Of a DNA stretch of 64,000 nt, positions 36,422-51,293 are shown piece after piece. The position numbers and the translations under genes are program-made. The stretch covers positions 1,922,001-1,986,000 of the forward strand of contig NZ_JACBYV010000001.1 in the NCBI RefSeq assembly GCF_013408425.1. Direction: 5' to 3'. Numbering within the stretch: the first letter of the stretch is position 1; the number at the start of each line of letters is the position of its first letter. This DNA is from Pseudomonas flavescens (GTDB lineage Bacteria > Pseudomonadota > Gammaproteobacteria > Pseudomonadales > Pseudomonadaceae). The notes under the pieces are model-generated. The model worked only from the letters and a program-made list of their open reading frames with translations, was not told the DNA's origin and did no database searches.

Positions 36422-36838
36422 ATGCTGAGTTACACCATGATCGGGACCAATAACTTGAGCACCGCGGGGACGTTCTATAACTCGATCCTGACCCCGCTGG
36501 GGTACGAAGTGGAAAGATGGGAAAAGCAGCTTTGCTACTCGCTTCCCGGCATCGATGATCGAGAGAATGGCCCAGGCGCCTTTCACGTCACCATTCCGTA
36601 CGACGGAAAACCGGCAACAGTTGGCAACGGCACAATGGTCGCTTTCCGCGTTCCTACCCATGAGAAGGTACGAAGCCTGCATGCAGAGGGGCTACAAAAC
36701 GGCGGAATGGACGATGGCCCTCCTGGGTTTCGCGAGGCCTACAGTCCAACCTTCTTCGTGGGCTATCTGCGAGACCCTGACGGGAACAAGGTGGCGTTGT
36801 TCTGTACCAGTGCCTCTGAACCTATTCAGTCCGATTAA
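36422..36838 (+). CDS. VOC-family (glyoxalase/dioxygenase fold) protein
   Basis: 138 residues with the paired beta-alpha-beta-beta-beta units of the vicinal-oxygen-chelate superfamily. It opens MLSYTMIGTNNLSTAGTFYN and closes with GYLRDPDGNKVALFC, the usual C-terminal VOC signature. Small single-gene members of this type are often annotated as glyoxalase-like or fosfomycin-resistance-like but have no assigned substrate. The metal ligands are not all obvious (His in FHVTI and no clear second His), so it may not be a glyoxalase. It stands alone. Confidence 0.8.
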   Translation: MLSYTMIGTNNLSTAGTFYNSILTPLGYEVERWEKQLCYSLPGIDDRENGPGAFHVTIPYDGKPATVGNGTMVAFRVPTHEKVRSLHAEGLQNGGMDDGPPGFREAYSPTFFVGYLRDPDGNKVALFCTSASEPIQSD

Positions 36839-36969
36839 AGCACCTCGGTGAGATGCCCGAGGCACAGTTGACCCGGTCGTTCAATGAATGACTATTGCAC
36901 ACATTTAAAAACGGCCGCAAATGCCCGCGCCGGAAATGACGACGCCGCTTACCCGGCCAGGATGCGGCC

Positions 36970-38586
36970 TTACATGATAGAAAGCACCCATGTGCACAGG
37001 GAAACGTAGGCGAGCAGCACAACGCTTATAGAGAGCGTTGTGCGCATAATCGCGGCCTCTTGGCCCACCAGTTTCACCGCCGCTGCGGCAATGGCAATGG
37101 ACTGCGGCGAAACCAACTTGGCCATGACGCCACCCGCTGTATTTGCGGCCACCAGCAGCGCCTCTGGTGCACCGATCTGTCCGGCAGTCACCGCCTGCAG
37201 ATGGGCAAATAGCGTGTTGTTATTGACTACCGACCCGGTTATGAAGACACCCATCCAGCCAATCACCGGCGACAGAAGCGGGAAGACGCCGCCGGTCTGC
37301 GCCAGCGCCAGCCCGATGGTCGATGATCCACCCGAATAGTTCGTGATGTAGGCCACCGCCATGACCAGCGAAACCGTCGCCAGCGGCTTCCACATCTCCC
37401 GGCAGGCCTGCGCCAGCTCCTGGCCGGCAATACGCGCGTTGAGCCGCGGCGACAGTACGACTGTCAGCACCGCTGCCACTAGAATCGCGGTTCCGGAGGC
37501 GTTGAGCCAACCCACATTCCATACCGCCGACAGCACGTGTACCTGCGGCACCAGAGGTGGTAGCTCCTGTACCCTTCCATCCAGCAGCCCGATGGGCAGT
37601 TCCAAGACCGTCTTCGCCAGCACCCCACCTGGCACGAACAGCGACTTGAACGCGGGCAGGCTCCACAGTAGGATCGCTCCGGTCAAAATGTAGAATGGCG
37701 ACCAAGCCTGCAGCACCTCCCTGAGGGTGTAATGGCGTGCTGGCCCAGACGCCGTGTCGGATTCGCGATAGATCCGCTTGGGACGCCAGAGCTGCATGAA
37801 GCCGGCCAGAGCCCCCATCGCCGCTAGTGGCCCGAGGATATCCACCAGCTCAGGCCCGAGCAGGTACAACGTGGCCGTCTGCACACCACTGAAGACAACG
37901 CCGACGACGATCAGCACCGGCCAGGTCTCACGCACGCCACGCCACCCGTCCAGCATGAGTACAAGGATGGCAGGCGACACCAGAGCGATGACCTGGACCA
38001 GCGCCACGAGCATCGGAGCCATTTCGGATACTGCCACCCCGCCTTGCTGCGCACCGACCAGCACCGGAATGCCAATCGCTCCGTAGGCCCCCGCCGCACC
38101 GTTGGCCAGCAGGCATAGCATGGCCGCCTTTAGTGGCCGAAAGCCCAGCTCAACCAGCAGCGCAGCACAGATGGCGATCGGCACTCCGAATCCTGCCGCA
38201 CCCTCCAGAAAGCCGCCGAAGCAGAAAGCGATCAACAGCACTTGGACGCGCTGGTCTTCCGATACCGTCGCGATGCTACTGCGGATGATCTCAAACTTGC
38301 CGCTACGGATTGCGAGCTTGTACAGCCAAACCGCCATCAGCACGATGAAGCTGATGGGGAACACGCCGCTTAAAATACCGAAGATCGCCGCCCCGGCAAT
38401 TGCGCTGGAAGGCATTGCGAATACCAGCGCGGAGACCGCCGCCGAGACGACCACAGCCAGCAGTGCGGCAGTCAACCCCTTGAGTCGAAACACCGTAAGT
38501 GCCAGCAGGAACACCAGCACGGGCAACGCAGCCAGCAGTGCGGAGAGATTAGGGTTACCCAGCGGATCGTAGTTCTGCGGCCACAT
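36970..38586 (-). CDS. lldP: L-lactate permease (LctP/LldP family)
   Basis: A 538-residue transporter from the ATG at 38586 (MWPQNYDPLG; GGAG upstream). An in-frame start at 38694 would add 36 residues rich in Pro and overlap the ldhA stop, so it is unlikely. It has about twelve to fourteen membrane segments and the family motifs GGFLEGAAGFGVPIAICAAL and ITNYSGGSSTIGLAL. LldP proteins import L- or D-lactate and glycolate with protons and can also export. Adjacent ldhA suggests a lactate-handling unit. Confidence 0.92.
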   Translation of the reverse strand: MWPQNYDPLGNPNLSALLAALPVLVFLLALTVFRLKGLTAALLAVVVSAAVSALVFAMPSSAIAGAAIFGILSGVFPISFIVLMAVWLYKLAIRSGKFEIIRSSIATVSEDQRVQVLLIAFCFGGFLEGAAGFGVPIAICAALLVELGFRPLKAAMLCLLANGAAGAYGAIGIPVLVGAQQGGVAVSEMAPMLVALVQVIALVSPAILVLMLDGWRGVRETWPVLIVVGVVFSGVQTATLYLLGPELVDILGPLAAMGALAGFMQLWRPKRIYRESDTASGPARHYTLREVLQAWSPFYILTGAILLWSLPAFKSLFVPGGVLAKTVLELPIGLLDGRVQELPPLVPQVHVLSAVWNVGWLNASGTAILVAAVLTVVLSPRLNARIAGQELAQACREMWKPLATVSLVMAVAYITNYSGGSSTIGLALAQTGGVFPLLSPVIGWMGVFITGSVVNNNTLFAHLQAVTAGQIGAPEALLVAANTAGGVMAKLVSPQSIAIAAAAVKLVGQEAAIMRTTLSISVVLLAYVSLCTWVLSIM

Positions 38587-38672
38587 TATGGGGGCTCCGG
38601 GTGGTGGCAACGGGCGCTGCGGAAGTGCGGGCGCGGGCGCAACGCACTGCCGGGTATGGATTGCCGGCTGAA

Positions 38673-39671
38673 TCAGGTGACGCAGTTCGGGCACGGCGTG
38701 CCGGCAGTAAAGTGCCCGAGATTGGCCAGCGTGGTCTGTGCAATCTCTTCCAGCGCTTCGGCGGTGAAGAACCCTTGATGCCCGGTCACCAGCACATTCG
38801 GGAAGGTCATCAGGCGCTGGAACACGTCGTCGTCGATGATCTCGCCGGAGCGATCCTGGAAGAACAACTCGCTTTCCTGCTCGTACACGTCGATGGCGAC
38901 GTGACCCAGATGGCGCGACTTCAGCGCACGAATTACCGCACCGGTGTCCACCAGCCCACCGCGCGAGGTATTGACCAGCATGGCACCGGGTTTCATCCGG
39001 GACAGCGAGACATCATTGATCAAGTGCTCTGTTTGCGCGGTCAGTGGGCAATGCAGAGAGACGATGTCTGAGCGTGCCAGCAGTTCGTCAAGCTCTACAT
39101 CCTCACCGATTGCTTGGAAGGCAGGCGATGGATACGGGTCATGGCCAAGCAACCTGCAGCCCATGCCCTTAAAGATGCGCGCCGTTGCCAACCCGATCTT
39201 TCCTGTGCCCACGATGCCCACCGTTTTGCCGTGCAGCGTTCGTCCGAGGAGGCCATTTAGCATGAAGTTGCCCTCGCGTACGCGATTGTAGGCGCGGTGT
39301 GTATGGCGGTTCAGCGTCATCACCAGCGCCAGTGTGTGCTCGGCCACTGCTTCGGGCGAATACGCAGGCACGCGGGCGACGAAGAAGCCCAGCCTCTGCG
39401 CCGTGGCCAAGTCCACGTTATTGAAGCCTGCACAGCGCAGCACGATGGCACTCACACCCAACTCATGCAATGTCTGCAGCACCGGCGCATCAAGCCGGTC
39501 ATTGACGAACACGCAAACCCCGTCGCAACCATCCGCCAGCGCGGCTGTACGGGAATCGAGTGTGGCCTCGTTGTAAAGAAACTGGACCCGTTGCCCTGCG
39601 GCGGCGGCCTTGTTGGCCTGATCGAGTGAATGGCGGTCATAGGGACGCGCACTGAAGACGGCGATTCTCAT
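38673..39671 (-). CDS. ldhA: Fermentative D-lactate dehydrogenase
   Basis: A 332-residue D-2-hydroxyacid dehydrogenase reducing pyruvate to D-lactate with NADH. It shows the NAD motif TVGIVGTGKIGLATARIF and the substrate and catalytic Arg-Glu-His set in NTSRGGLVDTGAV, the DVYEQE region and LVTGHQGFFT. The start MRIAVFSARPYDR is standard for LdhA. It lies upstream of the lactate permease in the same orientation and 110 bp downstream of aspD. In aerobic pseudomonads the enzyme can recycle NADH when oxygen is short or balance lactate pools. Confidence 0.92.
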   Translation of the reverse strand: MRIAVFSARPYDRHSLDQANKAAAAGQRVQFLYNEATLDSRTAALADGCDGVCVFVNDRLDAPVLQTLHELGVSAIVLRCAGFNNVDLATAQRLGFFVARVPAYSPEAVAEHTLALVMTLNRHTHRAYNRVREGNFMLNGLLGRTLHGKTVGIVGTGKIGLATARIFKGMGCRLLGHDPYPSPAFQAIGEDVELDELLARSDIVSLHCPLTAQTEHLINDVSLSRMKPGAMLVNTSRGGLVDTGAVIRALKSRHLGHVAIDVYEQESELFFQDRSGEIIDDDVFQRLMTFPNVLVTGHQGFFTAEALEEIAQTTLANLGHFTAGTPCPNCVT

Positions 39672-39781
39672 CTGGAGTATCCGTTTCTGGGCTTGGAAGG
39701 GTTCTGCGTGAGCTGGGCCAGGTCACCGCAGGTTTTACGGTGACGTTCACCAGAATCCCAACAGTTTCCACGATACCTGCT

Positions 39782-43136
<3,355 letters not shown>

Positions 43137-43496
43137 GGAGCTTCCTTTCTCGAGCAATCCATACGCAATGAAACGTAGGTGCGCAGCGATGTAGGAATAT
43201 CCGCTTGGCTAGATCATGAGCGCCGCAGCGATACAACATTCTTCACACAGCTGGCTGGTCGTCGTGAGCAAAGCGCTCACCGCAAGTATGAGGGCGTTAG
43301 CACGGTGCAGTCGGCGTATTTGCTTAAGAAGCCAAGCACAGCGCTCAAGGGCTGTCAAAAAGAAGCATCTTGGTTGACTGCAGTTCGGATCCTTCGCATT
43401 AGGTCTGGCTGCCGTACTGCATCTGCACAGAAAAGTTCTGAATGGGACTGTCATCTAATGCGCATTTTTGCGCCAGAATCCGTCGTTGGAGATTGA
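43137..43496. other. Intergenic region between aspT promoter and ALDH terminator
   Basis: 360 bp containing the leader of aspT at its left edge. No gene, repeat or clear operator (for example an Anr or ArgR site) was recognised. Confidence 0.4.
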
Positions 43497-43523
43497 GACA
43501 AAACCTGCTTAGCAGGTTTTGTC
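43497..43523 (-). terminator. Terminator of the aldehyde dehydrogenase gene
   Basis: A 12-bp stem, GACAAAACCTGC / GCAGGTTTTGTC with a three-base loop, lies 10 bp beyond the minus-strand stop at 43533. The T-rich arm is part of the stem, so termination efficiency is uncertain. Confidence 0.65.
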
Positions 43524-43532
43524 TGGCACCGT

Positions 43533-45053
<1,521 letters not shown>

Positions 45054-45149
45054 GGTGATCACCTCTTATTGTCGGTTGGCCGCTACATCGCGACCGAGTG
45101 TGGGGCAGTCAGCCTTTGCCGACAGCCCCAGAGATACATCGTGCAGGGC

Positions 45150-45977
45150 TCAGGTGTTTTGCGGCACCTCGCCTCTCAACAGGCGGGCGTTGATGTCATC
45201 GATCACCGCTGGCAGATCGGCGATGGTGTCGATCAAGTAGTGTGGACGCGAGCCTTCTAGCATGCGGCCAATGCGAATGCGCTCCTGATCCAGCTTGTCC
45301 TGAGGCGTGTTCTTGTACTGCTCATACGTCATGCCAAGGGCATTGCCCGAACAGGTCAGTGCCACTGTCCACATGCCAGCGCTGCGGCCTTCCAGAATGC
45401 CAGGCCAGGTATCGTCGACCTTCACGCAGGCTGCTACATCGCTGATACCAAGCGCGATGACGTTGGCCAGTGACTGAGCCGGATAGGGGCGACCATTGGG
45501 CACTTCGTCGGTGGCTACGACGTGATCCGGCACGTAACCATTGTGCCGAGCCAGCTCCACGACCTTGGCCATCACTACCGCCGGATAGCCGGAGCAGGTG
45601 CCGATCTTCAGACCCTTTTCGCGCAACGCCGCAATGGCATCCAATGCACCGGGAATCAATGCAGAGTGCAGGCCGATCTTGGCTATCTGCAGCGGCATGA
45701 AACGCTCGTAGATGGCTGTCACGTCAGCATCGGTCGGGGTTCGATCAAACTTCGCGCGGTAACGCTCGGCAACGGCAGGCAGGTCGCAGAGCGTGCGGAT
45801 GTGATCCCACTTACCCATGCCCATGGGCCCGCGCGCTTCCTCAAGGGAAACCTCGACGCCGAACTCGCCGAAGGCTTCAACGAAGATCTGCGTTGGGGCG
45901 AAAGAACCGAAGTCGACGACGGTACCTGCCCAGTCGAGAATCGCGGCTTGCAATTGAGTGGGCTGCTTGTAGTTCAT
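45150..45977 (-). CDS. phnX: Phosphonoacetaldehyde hydrolase (phosphonatase)
   Basis: A 275-residue HAD-superfamily enzyme cleaving the C-P bond of phosphonoacetaldehyde to acetaldehyde and phosphate. The nucleophile Asp is in [14 protein letters not shown], the Schiff-base lysine in [12 protein letters not shown], the HAD Ser/Thr in [12 protein letters not shown], and the acidic motif in [13 protein letters not shown]. Length equals the family norm. No phnW (2-AEP:pyruvate transaminase) lies in this window, while an iron alcohol dehydrogenase of the phosphonate-associated type does. Its substrate is therefore probably produced by alcohol oxidation here. Confidence 0.95.
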   Translation of the reverse strand: MNYKQPTQLQAAILDWAGTVVDFGSFAPTQIFVEAFGEFGVEVSLEEARGPMGMGKWDHIRTLCDLPAVAERYRAKFDRTPTDADVTAIYERFMPLQIAKIGLHSALIPGALDAIAALREKGLKIGTCSGYPAVVMAKVVELARHNGYVPDHVVATDEVPNGRPYPAQSLANVIALGISDVAACVKVDDTWPGILEGRSAGMWTVALTCSGNALGMTYEQYKNTPQDKLDQERIRIGRMLEGSRPHYLIDTIADLPAVIDDINARLLRGEVPQNT

Positions 45978-46056
45978 GGTGTATCTCCAAACGAAGGATG
46001 AGTGAGGCCTGTCCTCCCCGTCGGCAGGGCAGGCTGGGTTATGAATTCGGTTGCAA

Positions 46057-46929
46057 TCAGGTCGGTGGCGGTAAGCTGCTCTCGAACAGCTCGGCGATCA
46101 TCGGTCGGTTACGACGTATGCCCAGGCAGCACAGGTGGTATTCGATATGAAACGGGTGGTCGACGAAGGTGATCGGCCGGGTGCCAGGCGTTTCTGCATA
46201 CTCGACCGCCGACACGAAGCCGATGCCGATTCCTTGAGCAATGGCATGCACGATTGCCTCCCGGCTGTTGAGTTGCATCGCGCAGTCCAGCTCGATACCG
46301 GCTCGCTGACAGGCTTCCTCCACCAACTGCCTGGTGCGCGAGCCGCGTTCGCGCAAGACCACCCGTTCGCCGCGAATCTGCTCAATTCGAACCTGCTCCA
46401 GACCAGCCCACGGATGGTCATCGCGAACCACGCCGACAATCGGATAGCGCCGATAGAGCTGTGTGTGCAGGCGATGATCGAACTCCGAAAGCGCCAGGAT
46501 CGCCACATCGATATCGAAGTTGTAGAGCCTTTCGAGCGTCTCGTGCTCTGAAGAAAAAGACGTTTCCAGCTCCACATCCGGGTATTGCTGCATCAGGGCG
46601 TAGGTAAGACTCATGGCGATGGGGGGAGATACCGCGCCAAGGCGCAGCATTCCTGCCTTACGCTGCCGAAAGCTCTGCAGTAATTGCATGGCCTCTTCTT
46701 CTTGGCCAAACACCCCCTGAGTGATCGCGTACAGCTGACGCCCAGCTGCGCTCATTTCGATGAACCGGCCGCGACGATGGAACAGCTCGACGGAGAACAT
46801 GCTCTCCAATGCGCAGACCTGTTCGCTAACCGTCGGCTGCCCTACGCTCAGGTACTCAGCCGCAGATGTGAAGCTACCGGTTCTGGCCACCGCATGAAAG
46901 GAACGCAACCACTTGTGATACTGAAACAT
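46057..46929 (-). CDS. LysR-type regulator of the phosphonate genes
   Basis: 290 residues with an N-terminal helix-turn-helix ([22 protein letters not shown]) and a periplasmic-binding-protein-like effector domain. It resembles the regulator at 52.3 kb around FHRRGR...GRQL and in the effector domain, and both resemble the group associated with aminoethylphosphonate catabolism. It lies between the MFS and phnX genes on the same strand, an unusual place for a LysR gene. It may be transcribed with them and control them. The inducer is probably a phosphonate. Confidence 0.88.
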   Translation of the reverse strand: MFQYHKWLRSFHAVARTGSFTSAAEYLSVGQPTVSEQVCALESMFSVELFHRRGRFIEMSAAGRQLYAITQGVFGQEEEAMQLLQSFRQRKAGMLRLGAVSPPIAMSLTYALMQQYPDVELETSFSSEHETLERLYNFDIDVAILALSEFDHRLHTQLYRRYPIVGVVRDDHPWAGLEQVRIEQIRGERVVLRERGSRTRQLVEEACQRAGIELDCAMQLNSREAIVHAIAQGIGIGFVSAVEYAETPGTRPITFVDHPFHIEYHLCCLGIRRNRPMIAELFESSLPPPT

Positions 46930-46947
46930 CGCTCTGTACTCCGGTTC

Positions 46948-48249
46948 TCAGCGCCGCACGAACAGGGCGACCAGCGCACTGCAGCCACAAGCGATGGCGA
47001 CTACTACGAAGATCAACGAGGTATTACCAGTGCTGTCCAGTATTCCGCCAATCAGCGGTTCAGCGAGACCCGCGAACAGGTAGGACGAGAAATTCATGAT
47101 CCCGGTTGCGGTACCCGCGCGCTTGGCGCCGACCAAGTCCGGGCACAGCGCCCAGAAGCTGGATGCCGGGCCGTAAACAAAGAAACCGCAGAGGAACAGA
47201 GCGACCAGGCCAATGGTGCTGTGTGCCGGTAGACTCCACATCCACAAGCTGGTGGCTGCACCGAGAACCATGTATAGCATGATTGCCTTGTAACGCTTGG
47301 AGCCGAAAAGTTTATCCGAGACCCAGCCATTGCTTAGCGCGCCCACAGCCATGCCGACCGGCAGGGCCACCGTAATCCACTTGGGGTCGATCCAGCCGTC
47401 ACCGCTTTTCCAGTCGGCACCTAGAAAGTGCACCGGCACCCAGACGATCAGGCCGTAGCGCGCGGCATTCTGGAAGCCTAGCGAAACAGCCGCAATGATC
47501 AGGCGTGCGTTCTTCAACACCGCCTTGTAGCGCTGCGCTGAGGTCTCTACTTCGTCGACAGAGGCCTCTTGCGAGACATCGTCCTTGTTTGCCACACCGG
47601 TATCGGTCAATGGCTCAAAACCGAGATCCTGCGGACGCTCTCGAGCAATGATGAAGAACAGAATCCCCCCTGCCAGCATTAGCAGTACTGGCAGACGAAA
47701 AATCCAGCGCCACTCCAATTGCAGTACTTCCAGTACTACTATTGAAGTGACGTACGAGAGGATTGAGGCGCAGCCGGCTGCGAACACATAAAAGCCATAC
47801 ACCTTGCCGCGCTCATGAACGCCCCACCAGTTGGAAAGCAGCCGGCTGCCAGGCGCCCAGCCAAGCGCCTGAAAGTAGCCATTGAGCCCCCAAGGCAGAA
47901 TTAGGCTCATAAAGCCTGTGGCAAAACTGGTTATCCAGTTCGCGCCACAGGACAGGACGGCACCGAGGCTCATGATGCGACGGCCGCCAAACTTATCCGC
48001 AAGGTTACCGTTGATAGCCTGGCCAATGGCATAGGCCCAGAGCATGGCGGCGGAGATCCAGCCAAGCGTCTCCTTGGTCAGCCCAAACTCGGCCTGCATG
48101 CCAGGTATGGCGAACCCAAAGGTTTGCCGACCGGTATAAAAAAACAGGTAGCAGAACATTGCCGCCAGCAACATTCGCCACTGAGCGACGCGAAAGGATG
48201 GGTTGGCGGGCACAGCGAGACCAGACAGAGAATGCTCACGATTCATCAT
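46948..48249 (-). CDS. MFS transporter, organophosphate:phosphate antiporter type
   Basis: 433 residues from ATG 48249 (AAGGAAAAT upstream; a tandem ATG follows). The opening FCYLFFYTGRQTFGFAIPGM and GNLADKFGGRRIM place it in the OPA branch (GlpT, UhpT, phosphoglycerate transporters). It has about twelve membrane segments. Its location between iron alcohol dehydrogenase and LysR-phnX suggests import of a phosphonate such as 2-hydroxyethylphosphonate or 2-AEP by proton symport or phosphate exchange. The substrate is inferred. Confidence 0.85.
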   Translation of the reverse strand: MMNREHSLSGLAVPANPSFRVAQWRMLLAAMFCYLFFYTGRQTFGFAIPGMQAEFGLTKETLGWISAAMLWAYAIGQAINGNLADKFGGRRIMSLGAVLSCGANWITSFATGFMSLILPWGLNGYFQALGWAPGSRLLSNWWGVHERGKVYGFYVFAAGCASILSYVTSIVVLEVLQLEWRWIFRLPVLLMLAGGILFFIIARERPQDLGFEPLTDTGVANKDDVSQEASVDEVETSAQRYKAVLKNARLIIAAVSLGFQNAARYGLIVWVPVHFLGADWKSGDGWIDPKWITVALPVGMAVGALSNGWVSDKLFGSKRYKAIMLYMVLGAATSLWMWSLPAHSTIGLVALFLCGFFVYGPASSFWALCPDLVGAKRAGTATGIMNFSSYLFAGLAEPLIGGILDSTGNTSLIFVVVAIACGCSALVALFVRR

Positions 48250-48363
48250 ATTTTCCTTCTTGTTACGCTTCCTCCAACCAGGCTGTTGAAGGAACGGCAC
48301 TCTTATTCGGTGCAACAGGAAACAGGCGGCCTTAACAACCGCCCACGTTGAGTAGGCGGTGTA

Positions 48364-49455
48364 TCAGGCGGCACGCGAGCCGATGAAATTTTTACCGCGA
48401 GCGCCTTGCATGGCAAAGAGGATCATCTCCTGCGCTTCGACCTCCGTCACCCCGTAGTCGGTGAACTCGGTCTTTACGCCAAGGCGGTGGAGGAAACTGC
48501 GCAAGCGCGCTTGAGCCTCGGCGAGATCAGGCCCGAACACACGCTGTAGTGTCTGATCCCGAACCGCATCTCGCCCCCAAGCCAGGCCCAGCACGTAGGG
48601 CAAGGTGAAGGAGCATGCGATGCCGTGTGGCAGGCCGTGGCGTAGAGTCATTTCATAGGAAATGGAATGAGCCAGCGCGGTTTTGGTATTGGAGAAGGCC
48701 ATCCCTGCCTTGAGTGCCGCCAGCGCCATGCGCGCACGTAGTTCGCGGCTTCCCAGGTTTTCGCGCAGCTCTGGCAGGCATTCGAGAATGTCTTCAATCG
48801 CGGAAATCGCGAAGGTGTCGGAGATCGGATTGGCATTGACGTTCCAAATCGATTCCAGCGCATGTGACAGTGCATCGAGCCCGGTAGATACCGTCACGCC
48901 GGCTGGGACCGTAAGCATGAGATCAGGATCGATGATTGCCGCTTTGGGCCAGGTGCACTCCAGATGCAGCGAATACTTTTTTTGCTGCCCCGCGTCCCAA
49001 ATGGTCGCCCATGGCGTCACTTCACTACCGGTGCCTGCGGTCGTAGGCGCTGCGATTAGCGCCTTGCAGCGCGCAGGTGTGAAAGGTTTGCCACTGCCGA
49101 GCAGCGTCAACAGCTCATCGAAACGCCCGGACGCCGTGCCGACGATCAATGCTTTAGCGGTGTCGATGGCACTGCCGCCACCGACCGCAAGCACCGTTTC
49201 GCAGCTGCCAGCCTGCGCCCAGAAACGCTCGTATGTCTCACTCAGTTGTGCGACATCCGGGTTAGGCTGCACGTCTTCCACCACATGAATCAGACGCTCG
49301 CCCAACAGCGCCTGGATCTTGTCTATCACACCCAGACCGCGCGCCTCGGGGAAAGTCACCAGGGCGACTGTCTGGCCTTCGGTGAGCGCTGCGATCTGGC
49401 TCAGGCTGCCACTACCAAAATAGGTAGCAACTGGATTATGGAAGTGGGCAGACAT
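48364..49455 (-). CDS. Phosphonate-associated iron-containing alcohol dehydrogenase
   Basis: 363 residues from the ATG at 49455, which has AAAGGAAC upstream; the open frame extends 43 codons further without a ribosome site. It is a group III Fe-ADH with NAD-binding VLAVGGGSAIDTAKAL and metal ligands in DALSHALESI (Asp/His) and LAHSISYEMTLRHGLPHG (His, His). It fits the phosphonate-metabolism Fe-ADH group, whose biosynthetic relatives reduce phosphonoacetaldehyde to 2-hydroxyethylphosphonate. Next to PhnX the likely direction is oxidation of that alcohol to phosphonoacetaldehyde. Confidence 0.85.
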   Translation of the reverse strand: MSAHFHNPVATYFGSGSLSQIAALTEGQTVALVTFPEARGLGVIDKIQALLGERLIHVVEDVQPNPDVAQLSETYERFWAQAGSCETVLAVGGGSAIDTAKALIVGTASGRFDELLTLLGSGKPFTPARCKALIAAPTTAGTGSEVTPWATIWDAGQQKKYSLHLECTWPKAAIIDPDLMLTVPAGVTVSTGLDALSHALESIWNVNANPISDTFAISAIEDILECLPELRENLGSRELRARMALAALKAGMAFSNTKTALAHSISYEMTLRHGLPHGIACSFTLPYVLGLAWGRDAVRDQTLQRVFGPDLAEAQARLRSFLHRLGVKTEFTDYGVTEVEAQEMILFAMQGARGKNFIGSRAA

Positions 49456-49678
49456 GGCAGTTCCTTTATTGTTGTTTGAATGTGGGGCCATGTTCGCCGC
49501 CAGGCTAATTCGGCTCAAATCGATTGATTCGAGCTCCGCATCGGCTGAGCCGATATCATTTGTCGTAGAGAAGACGTGCGTCACCGCTGCGATGCTCCGC
49601 TCGATTAGGTTGTGTGTAGTTGCCTGGAGAGACCGCGCTGGTCAACACGGCCTTGTGGAGTAACTGCCGGAAGGCTGC

Positions 49679-50497
49679 TCAGTGCCTACCGTTTTGTTGA
49701 ATCGAGGCGCGCAGTCGATTCGAAATCATGTCGGCGGCAATCACCATCAGCGTGATCACGATGATGCAGGTGGCCGTTTCCTGATATTTGAATAGTTTGA
49801 TGCTACTGACCAATTCGAAGCCGAGACCGCCCGCACCGACCATGCCGAGCACGGTTGCCGAGCGCAGGTTGACCTCGAAGCGGTAGAGGATCACGGCAAT
49901 CCAGGCCGTGATGACTTGCGGTAGCACACCAAACACGATCACTTGCAGAGGCCGAGCACCGGTGGCGCGAAGTGCCTCAAGGGGGCCCTGGTCTATTTCT
50001 TCGATGCTTTCGGCGAAGAATTTGCCGAGCATGCCTACGCCGTGCACTGCCAGCGCCAAAACACCGGGAAATGGCCCCAAGCCCACAGCGGACACGAAGA
50101 CCAGAGCGAGGATCAGCTCGTTGATACTGCGAATGATGTTGAGCGCTTGCCGGGTGCCTTGGTACAGCCACCAGTTGCTCTGCAGATTGCGAGCAGCGAG
50201 AAAGGCCAGAGGTACAGCAAAGAGTATCCCCAGCAGCGTGCCCCAGATTGCGATCTGCAAAGTTTCTAAGGCCGGTGCGATCAGCTTGGGCAAGATATCC
50301 AGATTTGGCGGCACCGAACGCGAGAGAAAATCGCCGATTTGCGGAAGGCCTGACGCCAATTCGCCCCAACTGAGCTGAGCGCCATTTGCACTCCAGTGCA
50401 ATACGACCACCAGTATCAATACCAGTGAGGCAGTTGAAGCCCAACCGCGCAGGCTGTCTGGAGTTTTTACCATCCAGCGGTAATTTTGGGTGCGCAT
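49679..50497 (-). CDS. phnE: Phosphonate ABC transporter permease
   Basis: 272 residues from the ATG at 50497, one base after the phnC stop; the open frame continues upstream only as a shadow of phnC. It has about six membrane segments and the EAA-type loop in FFAESIEEIDQGPLEALRATGA, typical of PhnE permeases. It would pair with itself or a partner and with PhnC for ATP-driven import. The last gene of the phnDCE operon, it is followed by about 220 bp before the alcohol dehydrogenase gene. Confidence 0.92.
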   Translation of the reverse strand: MRTQNYRWMVKTPDSLRGWASTASLVLILVVVLHWSANGAQLSWGELASGLPQIGDFLSRSVPPNLDILPKLIAPALETLQIAIWGTLLGILFAVPLAFLAARNLQSNWWLYQGTRQALNIIRSINELILALVFVSAVGLGPFPGVLALAVHGVGMLGKFFAESIEEIDQGPLEALRATGARPLQVIVFGVLPQVITAWIAVILYRFEVNLRSATVLGMVGAGGLGFELVSSIKLFKYQETATCIIVITLMVIAADMISNRLRASIQQNGRH

Positions 50498-50498
50498 G

Positions 50499-51293
50499 TC
50501 AGCCTCCCAGGCCAGTGCTGTAACGCAGCTGCGAAGAGCATTCGGCGTCGACCGGGTTGTCTTCGTTCGCGCCGGGATAGATGCGATGCAGCGTAGGCTG
50601 GTCGAGACCATCCGCGTCGCCGTCGTAAACCAGACGACCATGTGCCAGACCGATGATGCGATCGCCAAACTCGCGAGCGAAGTCCACCTGATGCAGGTTG
50701 CAAACCACGGTAATTCCCAGATCCCGACTGGCATCACGCAGGTATTGCATGACCAGGCGCGCAGTCTTCGGATCAAGGCTCGCAACAGGCTCGTCGGCGA
50801 GGATAACCTTGGGCTGCTGAGCCAGCGCGCGCGCGATACCGACCCGTTGCATTTGCCCGCCGGAAAGAGAGTCGGTGCGGGCTTCAGCCTTGTGCATCAG
50901 CTCTACCCGGCGCAAACACTGGTGCGCCAACTCCACATCGGCTCGGCTGAAAAGCTGCAAAACCGAGGCCAGTGTCGACAGCGATCCCAGGCGCCCAGTA
51001 AGCACGTTCTTCAACACCGAGAGGCGAGGTACCACATTGTGGTGCTGGAAAATCATCGCCACCTGGCGGCGTAGGGCACGCTCATCACGCGCTTGCATGG
51101 CATCGATTCCGGCGACCTGGAGCGTGCCGCCATCTGCATGAGCCAAGCGGTTCATGCAGCGCAGCAGCGTGGACTTGCCCGCGCCAGACTGGCCGAGCAC
51201 CACGACGAACTCGCCAGCGCCGATCTGCAGATCGATGCCCCGCAGTACGGGGTTGTCCCCATAGCGCTTGGTAAGCTGGTGGACGCTGATCAT
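50499..51293 (-). CDS. phnC: Phosphonate ABC transporter ATP-binding protein
   Basis: 264 residues with Walker A VLGQSGAGKSTLL, Q-loop MIFQHHNV, signature LSGGQMQRVGIARAL, Walker B VILADEPVASLD and switch His in TVVCNLHQVD. The VVPRLSVLKNVLTGRLG segment is characteristic of PhnC. Its ATG overlaps the phnD stop by four bases, so translation is coupled. It energises import of phosphonate bound by PhnD. Confidence 0.95.
   Translation of the reverse strand: MISVHQLTKRYGDNPVLRGIDLQIGAGEFVVVLGQSGAGKSTLLRCMNRLAHADGGTLQVAGIDAMQARDERALRRQVAMIFQHHNVVPRLSVLKNVLTGRLGSLSTLASVLQLFSRADVELAHQCLRRVELMHKAEARTDSLSGGQMQRVGIARALAQQPKVILADEPVASLDPKTARLVMQYLRDASRDLGITVVCNLHQVDFAREFGDRIIGLAHGRLVYDGDADGLDQPTLHRIYPGANEDNPVDAECSSQLRYSTGLGG

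Noticed and set aside
50498..50785. 96-codon N-terminal extension of phnE
   Set aside because: It overlaps phnC in another frame. The ATG at 50497, immediately after the phnC stop, gives the normal PhnE length.
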